Part shown: positions 12,101 to 27,100 of the stretch, piece after piece
How positions within the stretch are numbered: the first letter of the stretch is position 1
Layout: each line of letters opens with the position of its first letter
Source of the DNA: Acanthosoma haemorrhoidale
Taxonomy: Eukaryota; Arthropoda; Insecta; Hemiptera; Acanthosomatidae
Length of the DNA: 64,000 nt
NCBI GenBank assembly: GCA_930367205.1
Contig: OV884015.1
Span: 83,194,841-83,258,840, forward strand
Direction of reading: 5' to 3'
Notes under the pieces: generated by a model
Seen by the model: only the letters and a program-made list of their open reading frames with translations
Databases searched by the model: none
What the model was told of the DNA's origin: nothing
Translations under genes and position numbers: made by a program

Positions 12101-15100
12101 AAGGGACATTATCACATTTAAATCTAACTAAAGTCTATCTGGGTAGCTCAAAAAAAAAGTTATTCTAAAGAATCTTTTAAATGCGGTAGGCTTCGGCTTC
12201 TTTCTAGAAAGTTTACAATGAAGATATTGTACAATAGTTATGTAAGTAACTCTGTTTTTATTTCTGCTACAGCATCCCTCACATAAAGAAGACAAATTGG
12301 ACAGCCACTTACATTACATTGGACCGGATGGAAAAGTAAGAATAAAAATATTTTTTGTAGTTCAAAATCAGTTAACGTGTACATTGTTATTATGAATTTT
12401 TATCAATTTCAGCTGAAATCTCTCGAAGAGGAGTTGAAGGTAATTATAAATAGTTACATTCAGTTACTGCTTTATGAGAGTTTTCTGTAGTATATTTTTT
12501 TCTAATCGGCTTTAAATGTAGGTCCCGGCGGCTGTGATTAAGGACATGGATACATATCTGCATTTCATTGCACCAACGACCATGGTAAGTAGGAATTTGT
12601 ATGTACACGTTGTATGTTGCAAATTCAAATTCAGTGTTTTTGTAACTATTTGCTATGAAAAATGACTAACAGTTTCTTCCTATATTATGGAAATAAAATA
12701 TTATTATGTTTGCAAAATATGAGTATGGCAACGTAATCGCTATTATGATAAATGAGTGAAACGTTACTTTTTGTACAAGGGACATTATCACATTTAAATC
12801 TAACTAAAGTCTATCTGGGTAGCTCAAAAAAAAAGTTATTCTAAAGAATCTTTTAAATGCGGTAGGCTTCGGCTTCTTTCTAGAAAGTTTACAATGAAGA
12901 TATTGTACAATAGTTATGTAAGTAACTCTGTTTTTATTTCTGCTACAGCATCCCTCACATAAAGAAGACAAATTGGACAGCCACTTACATTACATTGGAC
13001 CGGATGGAAAAGTAAGAATAAAAATATTTTTTGTAGTTCAAAATCAGTTAACGTGTACATTGTTATTATGAATTTTTATCAATTTCAGCTGAAATCTCTC
13101 GAAGAGGAGTTGAAGGTAATTATAAATGGTTACATTCAGTTACTGCTTTATGAGAATTTTCTGTAGTATATTTTTTTCTAATCGGCTTTAAATGTAGGTC
13201 CCGGCGGCTGTGATTAAGGAGATGGATACATATCTGCATTTCATTGCACCAACGACCATGGTAAGTAGGAATTTGTATGTACGCGTTGTATGTTGCAAAT
13301 TCAAATTCAGTGTTTTTGTAACTATTTGCTATGAAAAATGACTAACAGTTTCTTCCTATATTATGGAAATAAAATATTATTATGTTTGCAAAATATGAGT
13401 ATGGCAACGTAATCGCTATTATGATAAATGAGTGAAACGTTACTTTTTGTACAAGGGACATTATCACATTTAAATCTAACTAAAGTCTATCTGGGTAGCT
13501 CAAAAAAAAAGTTATTCTAAAGAATCTTTTAAATGCGGTAGGCTTCGGCTTCTTTCTAGAAAGTTTACAATGAAGATATTGTACAATAGTTATGTAAGTA
13601 TCTCTGTTTTTATTTCTGCTACAGCATCCCTCACATAAAGAAGACAAATTGGACAGCCACTTACATTACATTGGACCGGATGGAAAAGTAAGAATAAAAA
13701 TATTTTTTGTAGTTCAAAATCAGTTAACGTGTACATTGTTATTATGAATTTTTATCAATTTCAGCTGAAATCTCTCGAAGAGGAGTTGAAGGTAATTATA
13801 AATGGTTACATTCAGTTACTGCTTTATGAGAGTTTTCTGTAGTATATTTTTTTCTAATCGGCTTTAAATGTAGATCCCGGCGGCTGTGATTAAGGAGATG
13901 GATACATATCTGCATTTCATTGCACCAACGACCATGGTAAGTAGGAATTTGTATGTACACGTTGTATGTTGCAAATTCAAATTCAGTGTTTTTGTAACTA
14001 TTTGCTATGAAAAATGACTAACAGTTTCTTCCTATATTATGGAAATAAAATATTATTATGTTTGCAAAATATGAGTATGGCAACGTAATCGCTATTATGA
14101 TAAATGAGTGAAACGTTACTTTTTGTACAAGGGACATTATCACATTTAAATCTAACTAAAGTCTATCTGGGTAGCTCAAAAAAAAAGTTATTCTAAAGAA
14201 TCTTTTAAATGCGGTAGGCTTCGGCTTCTTTCTAGAAAGTTTACAATGAAGATATTGTACAATAGTTATGTAAGTAACTCTGTTTTTATTTCTGCTACAG
14301 CATCCCTCACATAAAGAAGACAAATTGGACAGCCACTTACATTACATTGGACCGGATGGAAAAGTAAGAATAAAAATATTTTTTGTAGTTCAAAATCAGT
14401 TAACGTGTACATTGTTATTATGAATTTTTATCAATTTCAGATGAAATCTCTCGAAGAGGAGTTGAAGGTAATTATAAATGGTTACATTCAGTTACTGTTT
14501 TATGAGAGTTTTCTGGAGTATATTTTTTTCTAATCGGCTTTAAATGTAGGTCCCGGCGGCTGTGATTAAGGAGATGGATACATATCTGCATTTCATTGCA
14601 CCAACGACCATGGTAAGTAGGAATTTGTATGTACACGTTGTATGTTGCAAATTCAAATTCAGTGTTTTTGTAACTATTTGCTATGAAAAATGACTAACAG
14701 TTTCTTCCTATATTATGGAAATAAAATATTATTATGTTTGCAAAATATGAGTATGGCAACATAATCGCTATTATGATAAATGAGTGAAACGTTACTTTTT
14801 GTACAAGGGACATTATCACATTTAAATCTAACTAAAGTCTATCTGGGTAGCTCAAAAAAAAAGTTATTCTAAAGAATCTTTTAAATGCGGTAGGCTTCGG
14901 CTTCTTTCTAGAAAGTTTACAATGAAGATATTGTACAATAGTTATGTAAGTATCTCTGTTTTTATTTCTGCTACAGCATCCCTCACATAAAGAAGACAAA
15001 TTGGACAGCCACTTACATTACATTGGACCGGATGGAAAAGTAAGAATAAAAATATTTTTTGTAGTTCAAAATCAGTTAACGTGTACATTGTTATTATGAA

Positions 15101-18100
15101 TTTTTATCAATTTCAGCTGAAATCTCTCGAAGAGGAGTTGAAGGTAATTATAAATGGTTACATTCAGTTACTGCTTTATGAGAGTTTTCTGTAGTATATT
15201 TTTTTCTAATCGGCTTTAAATGTAGATCCCGGCAGCTGTGATTAAGGAGATGGATACATATCTGCATTTCATTGCACCAACGACCATGGTAAGTAGGAAT
15301 TTGTATGTACACGTTGTATGTTGCAAATTCAAATTCAGTGTTTTTGTAACTATTTGCTATGAAAAATGACTAACAGTTTCTTCCTATATTATGGAAATAA
15401 AATATTATTATGTTTGCAAAATATGAGTATGGCAACGTAATCGCTATTATGATAAATGAGTGAAACGTTACTTTTTGTACAAGGGACATTATCACATTTA
15501 AATCTAACTAAAGTCTATCTGGGTAGCTCAAAAAAAAAGTTATTCTAAAGAATCTTTTAAATGCGGTAGGCTTCGGCTTCTTTCTAGAAAGTTTACAATG
15601 AAGATATTGTACAATAGTTATGTAAGTAACTCTGTTTTTATTTCTGCTACAGCATCCCTCACATAAAGAAGACAAATTGGACAGCCACTTACATTACATT
15701 GGACCGGATGGAAAAGTAAGAATAAAAATATTTTTTGTAGTTCAAAATCAGTTAACGTGTACATTGTTATTATGAATTTTTATCAATTTCAGCTGAAATC
15801 TCTCGAAGAGGAGTTGAAGGTAATTATAAATGGTTACATTCAGTTACTGTTTTATGAGAGTTTTCTGGAGTATATTTTTTTCTAATCGGCTTTAAATGTA
15901 GGTCCCGGCGGCTGTGATTAAGGAGATGGATACATATCTGCATTTCATTGCACCAACGACCATGGTAAGTAGGAATTTGTATGTACACGTTGTATGTTGC
16001 AAATTCAAATTCAGTGTTTTTGTAACTATTTGCTATGAAAAATGACTAACAGTTTCTTCCTATATTATGGAAATAAAATATTATTATGTTTGCAAAATAT
16101 GAGTATGGCAACGTAATCGCTATTATGATAAATGAGTGAAACGTTACTTTTTGTACAAGGGACATTATCACATTTAAATCTAACTAAAGTCTATCTGGGT
16201 AGCTCAAAAAAAAAGTTATTCTAAAGAATCTTTTAAATGCGGTAGGCTTCGGCTTCTTTCTAGAAAGTTTACAATGAAGATATTGTACAATAGTTATGTA
16301 AGTAACTCTGTTTTTATTTCTGCTACAGCATCCCTCACATAAAGAAGACAAATTGGACAGCCACTTACATTACATTGGACCGGATGGAAAAGTAAGAATA
16401 AAAATATTTTTTGTAGTTCAAAATCAGTTAACGTGTACATTGTTATTATGAATTTTTATCAATTTCAGCTGAAATCTCTCGAAGAGGAGTTGAAGGTAAT
16501 TATAAATGGTTACATTCAGTTACTGCTTTATGAGAGTTTTCTGTAGTATATTTTTTTCTAATCGGCTTTAAATGTAGGTCCCGGCGGCTGTGATTAAGGA
16601 GATGGATACATATCTGCAATTCATTGCACCAACGACCATGGTAAGTAGGAATTTGTATGTACACGTTGTATGTTGCAAATTCAAATTCAGTGTTTTTGTA
16701 ACTATTTGCTATGAAAAATGACTAACAGTTTCTTCCTATATTATGGAAATAAAATATTATTATGTTTGCAAAATATGAGTATGGCAACGTAATCGCTATT
16801 ATGATAAATGAGTGAAACGTTACTTTTTGTACAAGGGACATTATCACATTTAAATCTAACTAAAGTCTATCTGGGTAGCTCAAAAAAAAAGTTATTCTAA
16901 AGAATCTTTTAAATGCGGTAGGCTTCGGCTTCTTTCTAGAAAGTTTACAATGAAGATATTGTACAATAGTTATGTAAGTATCTCTGTTTTTATTTCTGCT
17001 ACAGCATCCCTCACATAAAGAAGACAAATTGGACAGCCACTTACATTACATTGGACCGGATGGAAAAGTAAGAATAAAAATATTTTTTGTAGTTCAAAAT
17101 CAGTTAACGTGTACATTGTTATTATGAATTTTTATCAATTTCAGCTGAAATCTCTCGAAGAGGAGTTGAAGGTAATTATAAATGGTTACATTCAGTTACT
17201 GCTTTATGAGAGTTTTCTGTAGTATATTTTTTTCTAATCGGCTTTAAATGTAGATCCCGGCAGCTGTGATTAAGGAGATGGATACATATCTGCATTTCAT
17301 TGCACCAACGACCATGGTAAGTAGGAATTTGTATGTACACGTTGTATGTTGCAAATTCAAATTCAGTGTTTTTGTAACTATTTGCTATGAAAAATGACTA
17401 ACAGTTTCTTCCTATATTATGGAAATAAAATATTATTATGTTTGCAAAATATGAGTATGGCAACGTAATCGCTATTATGATAAATGAGTGAAACGTTACT
17501 TTTTGTACAAGGGACATTATCACATTTAAATCTAACTAAAGTCTATCTGGGTAGCTCAAAAAAAAAGTTATTCTAAAGAATCTTTTAAATGCGGTAGGCT
17601 TCGGCTTCTTTCTAGAAAGTTTACAATGAAGATATTGTACAATAGTTATGTAAGTAACTCTGTTTTTATTTCTGCTACAGCATCCCTCACATAAAGAAGA
17701 CAAATTGGACAGCCACTTACATTACATTGGACCGGATGGAAAAGTAAGAATAAAAATATTTTTTGTAGTTCAAAATCAGTTAACGTGTACATTGTTATTA
17801 TGAATTTTTATCAATTTCAGCTGAAATCTCTCGAAGAGGAGTTGAAGGTAATTATAAATGGTTACATTCAGTTACTGCTTTATGAGAGTTTTCTGTAGTA
17901 TATTTTTTTCTAATCGGCTTTAAATGTAGGTCGCGGCGGCTGTGATTAAGGAGATGGATACATATCTGCATTTCATTGCACCAACGACCATGGTAAGTAG
18001 GAATTTGTATGTACACGTTGTATGTTGCAAATTCAAATTCAGTGTTTTTGTAACTATTTGCTATGAAAAATGACTAACAGTTTCTTCCTATATTATGGAA

Positions 18101-21100
18101 ATAAAATATTATTATGTTTGCAAAATATGAGTATGGCAACGTAATCGCTATTATGATAAATGAGTGAAACGTTACTTTTTGTACAAGGGACATTATCACA
18201 TTTAAATCTAACTAAAGTCTATCTGGGTAGCTCAAAAAAAAAGTTATTCTAAAGAATCTTTTAAATGCGGTAGGCTTCGGCTTCTTTCTAGAAAGTTTAC
18301 AATGAAGATATTGTACAATAGTTATGTAAGTAACTCTGTTTTTATTTCTGCTACAGCATCCCTCACATAAAGAAGACAAATTGGACAGCCACTTACATTA
18401 CGTTGGACCGGATGGAAAAGTAAGAATAAAAATATTTTTTGTAGTTCAAAATCAGTTAACGTGTACATTGTTATTATGAATTTTTATCAATTTCAGCTGA
18501 AATCTCTCGAAGAGGAGTTGAAGGTAATTATAAATGGTTACATTCAGTTACTGCTTTATGAGAGTTTTCTGTAGTATATTTTTTTCTAATCGGCTTTAAA
18601 TGTAGGTCCCGGCGGCTGTGATTAAGGAGATGGATACATATCTGCATTTCATTGCACCAACGACCATGGTAAGTAGGAATTTGTATGTACACGTTGTATG
18701 TTGCAAATTCAAATTCAGTGTTTTTGTAACTATTTGCTATGAAAAATGACTAACAGTTTCTTCCTATATTATGGAAATAAAATATTATTATGTTTGCAAA
18801 ATATGAGTATGGCAACGTAATCGCTATTATGATAAATGAGTGAAACGTTACTTTTTGTACAAGGGACATTATCACATTTAAATCTAACTAAAGTCTATCT
18901 GGGTAGCTCAAAAAAAAAGTTATTCTAAAGAATCTTTTAAATGCGGTAGGCTTCGGCTTCTTTCTAGAAAGTTTACAATGAAGATATTGTACAATAGTTA
19001 TGTAAGTAACTCTGTTTTTATTTCTGCTACAGCATCCCTCACATAAAGAAGACAAATTGGACAGCCACTTACATTACATTGGACCGGATGGAAAAGTAAG
19101 AATAAAAATATTTTTTGTAGTTCAAAATCAGTTAACGTGTACATTGTTATTATGAATTTTTATCAATTTCAGCTGAAATCTCTCGAAGAGGAGTTGAAGG
19201 TAATTATAAATGGTTACATTCAGTTACTGCTTTATGAGAGTTTTCTGTAGTATATTTTTTTCTAATCGGCTTTAAATGTAGGTCGCGGCGGCTGTGATTA
19301 AGGAGATGGATACATATCTGCATTTCATTGCACCAACGACCATGGTAAGTAGGAATTTGTATGTACACGTTGTATGTTGCAAATTCAAATTCAGTGTTTT
19401 TGTAACTATTTGCTATGAAAAATGACTAACAGTTTCTTCCTATATTATGGAAATAAAATATTATTATGTTTGCAAAATATGAGTATGGCAACGTAATCGC
19501 TATTATGATAAATGAGTGAAACGTTACTTTTTGTACAAGGGACATTATCACATTTAAATCTAACTAAAGTCTATCTGGGTAGCTCAAAAAAAAAGTTATT
19601 CTAAAGAATCTTTTAAATGCGGTAGGCTTCGGCTTCTTTCTAGAAAGTTTACAATGAAGATATTGTACAATAGTTATGTAAGTAACTCTGTTTTTATTTC
19701 TGCTACAGCATCCCTCACATAAAGAAGACAAATTGGACAGCCACTTACATTACGTTGGACCGGATGGAAAAGTAAGAATAAAAATATTTTTTGTAGTTCA
19801 AAATCAGTTAACGTGTACATTGTTATTATGAATTTTTATCAATTTCAGCTGAAATCTCTCGAAGAGGAGTTGAAGGTAATTATAAATAGTTACATTCAGT
19901 TACTGCTTTAAGAGAGTTTTCTGTAGTATATTTTTTTCTAATCGGCTTTAAATGTAGGTCCCGGCGGCTGTGATTAAGGAGATGGATACATATCTGCATT
20001 TCATTGCACCAACGACCATGGTAAGTAGGAATTTGTATGTACACGTTGTATGTTGCAAATTCAAATTCAGTGTTTTTGTAACTATTTGCTATGAAAAATG
20101 ACTAACAGTTTCTTCCTATATTATGGAAATAAAATATTATTATGTTTGCAAAATATGAGTATGGCAACGTAATCGCTATTATGATAAATGAGTGAAAAGT
20201 TACTTTTTGTACAAGGGACATTATCACATTTAAATCTAACTAAAGTCTATCTGGGTAGCTCAAAAAAAAAGTTATTCTAAAGAATCTTTTAAATGCGGTA
20301 GGCTTCGGCTTTTTTCTAGAAAGTTTACAATGAAGATATTGTACAATAGTTATGTAAGTAACTCTGTTTTTATTTCTGCTACAGCATCCCTCACATAAAG
20401 AAGACAAATTGGACAGCCACTTACATTACATTGGACCGGATGGAAAAGTAAGAATAAAAATATTTTTTGTAGTTCAAAATCAGTTAACGTGTACATTGTT
20501 ATTATGAATTTTTATCAATTTCAGCTGAAATCTCTCGAAGAGGAGTTAAAGGTAATTATAAATGGTTACATTCAGTTACTGCTTTATGAGAGTTTTCTGT
20601 AGTATATTTTTTTCTAATCGGCTTTAAATGTAGATCCCGGCGGCTGTGATTAAGGAGATGGATACATATCTGCATTTCATTGCACCAACGACCATGGTAA
20701 GTAGGAATTTGTATGTACACGTTGTATGTTGCAAATTCAAATTCAGTGTTTTTGTAACTATTTGCTATGAAAAATGACTAACAGTTTCTTCCTATATTAT
20801 GGAAATAAAATATTATTATGTTTGCAAAATATGAGTATGGCAACGTAATCGCTATTATGATAAATGAGTGAAACGTTACTTTTTGTACAAGGGACATTAT
20901 CACATTTAAATCTAACTAAAGTCTATCTGGGTAGCTCAAAAAAAAAGTTATTCTAAAGAATCTTTTAAATGCGGTAGGCTTCGGCTTCTTTCTAGAAAGT
21001 TTACAATGAAGATATTGTACAATAGTTATGTAAGTAACTCTGTTTTTATTTCTGCTACAGCATCCCTCACATAAAGAAGACAAATTGGACAGCCACTTAC

Positions 21101-24100
21101 ATTACATTGGACCGGATGGAAAAGTAAGAATAAAAATATTTTTTGTAGTTCAAAATCAGTTAACGTGTACATTGTTATTATGAATTTTTATCAATTTCAG
21201 CTGAAATCTCTCGAAGAGGAGTTGAAGGTAATTATAAATGGTTACATTCAGTTACTGCTTTAAGAGAGTTTTCTGTAGTATATTTTTTTCTAATCGGCTT
21301 TAAATGTAGGTCCCGGCGGCTGTGATTAAGGAGATGGATACATATCTGCATTTCATTGCACCAACGACCATGGTAAGTAGGAATTTGTATGTACACGTTG
21401 TATGTTGCAAATTCAAATTCAGTGTTTTTGTAACTATTTGCTATGAAAAATGACTAACAGTTTCTTCCTATATTATGGAAATAAAATATTATTATGTTTG
21501 CAAAATATGAGTATGGCAACGTAATCGCTATTATGATAAATGAGTGAAACGTTACTTTTTGTACAAGGGACATTATCACATTTAAATCTAACTAAAGTCT
21601 ATCTGGGTAGCTCAAAAAAAAAGTTATTCTAAAGAATCTTTTAAATGCGGTAGGCTTCGGCTTCTTTCTAGAAAGTTTACAATGAAGATATTGTACAATA
21701 GTTATGTAAGTAACTCTGTTTTTATTTCTGCTACAGCATCCCTCACATAAAGAAGACAAATTGGACAGCCACTTACATTACATTGGACCGGATGGAAAAG
21801 TAAGAATAAAAATATTTTTTGTAGTTCAAAATCAGTTAACGTGTACATTTTTATTATGAATTTTTATCAATTTCAGCTGAAATCTCTCGAAGAGGAGTTG
21901 AAGGTAATTATAAATGGTTACATTCAGTTACTGCTTTATGAGAGTTTTCTGTAGTATATTTTTTTCTAATCGGCTTTAAATGTAGGTCCCGGCGGCTGTG
22001 ATTAAGGAGATGGATACATATCTGCATTTCATTGCACCAACGACCATGGTAAGTAGGAATTTGTATGTACACGTTGTATGTTGCAAATTCAAATTCAGTG
22101 TTTTTGTAACTATTTGCTATGAAAAATGACTAAAAGTTTCTTCCTATATTATGGAAATAAAATATTATTATGTTTGCAAAATATGAGTATGGCAACGTAA
22201 TCGCTATTATGATAAATGAGTGAAACGTTACTTTTTGTACAAGGGACATTATCACATTTAAATCTAACTAAAGTCTTTCTGGGTAGCTCAAAAAAAAAGT
22301 TATTCTAAAGAATCTTTTAAATGCGGTAGGCTTCGGCTTCTTTCTAGAAAGTTTACAATGAAGATATTGTACAATAGTTATGTAAGTAACTCTGTTTTTA
22401 TTTCTGCTACAGCATCCCTCACATAAAGAAGACAAATTGGACAGCCACTTACATTACATTGGACCGGATGGAAAAGTAAGAATAAAAATATTTTTTGTAG
22501 TTCAAAATCAGTTAACGTGTACATTGTTATTATGAATTTTTATAAATTTCAGCTGAAATCTCTCGAAGAGGAGTTGAAGGTAATTATAAATGGTTACATT
22601 CAGTTACTGCTTTATGAGAGTTTTCTGTAGTATATTTTTTTCTAATCGGCTTTAAATGTAGGTCCCGGCGGCTGTGATTAAGGAGATGGATACATATCTG
22701 CATTTCATTGCACCAACGACCATGGTAAGTAGGAATTTGTATGTACACGTTGTATGTTGCAAATTCAAATTCAGTGTTTTTGTAACTATTTGCTATGAAA
22801 AATGACTAACAGTTTCTTCCTATATTATGGAAATAAAATATTATTATGTTTGCAAAATATGAGTATGGCAACGTAATCGCTATTATGATAAATGAGTGAA
22901 AAGTTACTTTTTGTACAAGGGACATTATCACATTTAAATCTAACTAAAGTCTATCTGGGTAGCTCAAAAAAAAAGTTATTCTAAAGAATCTTTTAAATGC
23001 GGTAGGCTTCGGCTTCTTTCTAGAAAGTTTACAATGAAGATATTGTACAATAGTTATGTAAGTAACTCTGTTTTTATTTCTGCTACAGCATCCCTCACAT
23101 AAAGAAGACAAATTGGACAGCCACTTACATTACATTGGACCGGATGGAAAAGTAAGAATAAAAATATTTTTTGTAGTTCAAAATCAGTTAACGTGTACAT
23201 TGTTATTATGAATTTTTATCAATTTCAGCTGAAATCTCTCGAAGAGGAGTTGAAGGTAATTATAAATGGTTACATTCAGTTACTGCTTTATGAGAGTTTT
23301 CTGTAGTATATTTTTTTCTAATCGGCTTTAAATGTAGGTCCCGGCGGCTGTGATTAAGGAGATGGATACATATCTGCATTTCATTGCACCAACGACCATG
23401 GTAAGTAGGAATTTGTATGTACACGTTGTATGTTGCAAATTCAAATTCAGTGTTTTTGTAACTATTTGCTATGAAAAATGACTAACAGTTTCTTCCTATA
23501 TTATGGAAATAAAATATTATTATGTTTGCAAAATATGAGTATGGCAACGTAATCGCTATTATGATAAATGAGTGAAACGTTACTTTTTGTACAAGGGACA
23601 TTATCACATTTAAATCTAACTAAAGTCTATCTGGGTAGCTCAAAAAAAAAGTTATTCTAAAGAATCTTTTAAATGCGGTAGGCTTCGGCTTCTTTCTAGA
23701 AAGTTTACAATGAAGATATTGTACAATAGTTATGTAAGTAACTCTGTTTTTATTTCTGCTACAGCATCCCTCACATAAAGAAGACAAATTGGACAGCCAC
23801 TTACATTACATTGGACCGGATGGAAAAGTAAGAATAAAAATATTTTTTGTAGTTCAAAATCAGTTAACGTGTACATTGTTATTATGAATTTTTATCAATT
23901 TCAGCTGAAATCTCTCGAAGAGGAGTTGAAGGTAATTATAAATGGTTACATTCAGTTACTGCTTTATGAGAGTTTTCTGTAGTATATTTTTTTCTAATCG
24001 GCTTTAAATGTAGGTCCCGGCGGCTGTGATTAAGGAGATGGATACATATCTGCATTTCATTGCACCAACGACCATGGTAAGTAGGAATTTGTATGTACAC

Positions 24101-27100
24101 GTTGTATGTTGCAAATTCAAATTCAGTGTTTTTGTAACTATTTGCTATGAAAAATGACTAACAGTTTCTTCCTATATTATGGAAATAAAATATTATTATG
24201 TTTGCAAAATATGAGTATGGCAACGTAATCGCTATTATGATAAATGAGTGAAACGTTACTTTTTGTACAAGGGACATTATCACATTTAAATCTAACTAAA
24301 GTCTATCTGGGTAGCTCAAAAAAAAAGTTATTCTAAAGAATCTTTTAAATGCGGTAGGCTTCGGCTTCTTTCTAGAAAGTTTACAATGAAGATATTGTAC
24401 AATAGTTATGTAAGTAACTCTGTTTTTATTTCTGCTACAGCATCCCTCACATAAAGAAGACAAATTGGACAGCCACTTACATTACATTGGACCGGATGGA
24501 AAAGTAAGAATAAAAATATTTTTTGTAGTTCAAAATCAGTTAATGTGTACATTGTTATTATGAATTTTTATCAATTTCAGCTGAAATCTCTCGAAGAGGA
24601 GTTAAAGGTAATTATAAATGGTTACATTCAGTTACTGCTTTATGAGAGTTTTCTGTAGTATATTTTTTTCTAATCGGCTTTAAATGTAGATCCCGGCGGC
24701 TGTGATTAAGGAGATGGATACATATCTGCATTTCATTGCACCAACGACCATGGTAAGTAGGAATTTGTATGTACACGTTGTATGTTGCAAATTCAAATTC
24801 AGTGTTTTTGTAACTATTTGCTATGAAAAATGACTAACAGTTTCTTCCTATATTATGGAAATAAAATATTATTATGTTTGCAAAATATGAGTATGGCAAC
24901 GTAATCGCTATTATGATAAATGAGTGAAACGTTACTTTTTGTACAAGGGACATTATCACATTTAAATCTAACTAAAGTCTATCTGGGTAGCTCAAAAAAA
25001 AAGTTATTCTAAAGAATCTTTTAAATGCGGTAGGCTTCGGCTTCTTTCTAGAAAGTTTACAATGAAGATATTGTACAATAGTTATGTAAGTAACTCTGTT
25101 TTTATTTCTGCTACAGCATCCCTCACATAAAGAAGACAAATTGGACAGCCACTTACATTACATTGGACCGGATGGAAAAGTAAGAATAAAAATATTTTTT
25201 GTAGTTCAAAATCAGTTAACGTGTACATTGTTATTATGAATTTTTATCAATTTCAGCTGAAATCTCTCGAAGAGGAGTTGAAGGTAATTATAAATGGTTA
25301 CATTCAGTTACTGTTTTATGAGAGTTTTCTGGAGTATATTTTTTTCCAATCGGCTTTAAATGTAGGTCCCGGCGGCTGTCATTAAGGAGATGGATACATA
25401 TCTGCATTTCATTGCACCAACGACCATGGTAAGTAGGAATTTGTATGTACACGTTGTATGTTGCAAATTCAAATTCAGTGTTTTTGTAACTATTTGCTAT
25501 GAAAAATGACTAACAGTTTCTTCCTATATTATGGAAATAAAATATTATTATGTTTGCAAAATATGAGTATGGCAACGTAATCGCTATTATGATAAATGAG
25601 TGAAACGTTACTTTTTGTACAAGGGACATTATCACATTTAAATCTAACTAAAGTCTATCTGGGTAGCTCAAAAAAAAAGTTATTCTAAAGAATCTTTTAA
25701 ATGCGGTAGGCTTCGGCTTCTTTCTAGAAAGTTTACAATGAAGATATTGTACAATAGTTATGTAAGTAACTCTGTTTTTATTTCTGCTACAGCATCCCTC
25801 ACATAAAGAAGACAAATTGGACAGCCACTTACATTACATTGGACCGGATGGAAAAGTAAGAATAAAAATATTTTTTGTAGTTCAAAATCAGTTAACGTGT
25901 ACATTGTTATTATGAATTTTTATCAATTTCAGCTGAAATCTCTCGAAGAGGAGTTGAAGGTAATTATAAATGGTTACATTCAGTTACTGCTTTATGAGAG
26001 TTTTCTGTAGTATATTTTTTTCTAATCGGCTTTAAATGTAGGTCGCGGCGGCTGTGATTAAGGAGATGGATACATATCTGCATTTCATTGCACCAACGAC
26101 CATGGTAAGTAGGAATTTGTATGTACACGTTGTATGTTGCAAATTCAAATTCAGTGTTTTTGTAACTATTTGCTATGAAAAATGACTAACAGTTTCTTCC
26201 TATATTATGGAAATAAAATATTATTATGTTTGCAAAATATGAGTATGGCAACGTAATCGCTATTATGATAAATGAGTGAAACGTTACTTTTTGTACAAGG
26301 GACATTATCACATTTAAATCTAACTAAAGTCTATCTGGGTAGCTCAAAAAAAAAGTTATTCTAAAGAATCTTTTAAATGCGGTAGGCTTCGGCTTCTTTC
26401 TAGAAAGTTTACAATGAAGATATTGTACAATAGTTATGTAAGTAACTCTGTTTTTATTTCTGCTACAGCATCCCTCACATAAAGAAGACAAATTGGACAG
26501 CCACTTACATTACATTGGACCGGATGGAAAAGTAAGAATAAAAATATTTTTTGTAGTTCAAAATCAGTTAACGTGTACATTGTTATTATGAATTTTTATC
26601 AATTTCAGCTGAAATCTCTCGAAGAGGAGTTGAAGGTAATTATAAATAGTTACATTCAGTTACTGCTTTATGAGAGTTTTCTGTAGTATATTTTTTTCTA
26701 ATCGGCTTTAAATGTAGGTCCCGGCGGCTGTGATTAAGGAGATGGATACATATCTGCATTTCATTGCACCAACGACCATGGTAAGTAGGAATTTGTATGT
26801 ACACGTTGTATGTTGCAAATTCAAATTCAGTGTTTTTGTAACTATTTGCTATGAAAAATGACTAACAGTTTCTTCCTATATTATGGAAATAAAATATTAT
26901 TATGTTTGCAAAATATGAGTATGGCAACGTAATCGCTATTATGATAAATAAGTGAAAAGTTACTTTTTGTACAAGGGACATTATCACATTTAAATCTAAC
27001 TAAAGTCTATCTGGGTAGCTCAAAAAAAAAAGTTATTCTAAAGAATCTTTTAAATGCGGTAGGCTTCGGCTTCTTTCTAGAAAGTTTACAATGAAGATAT

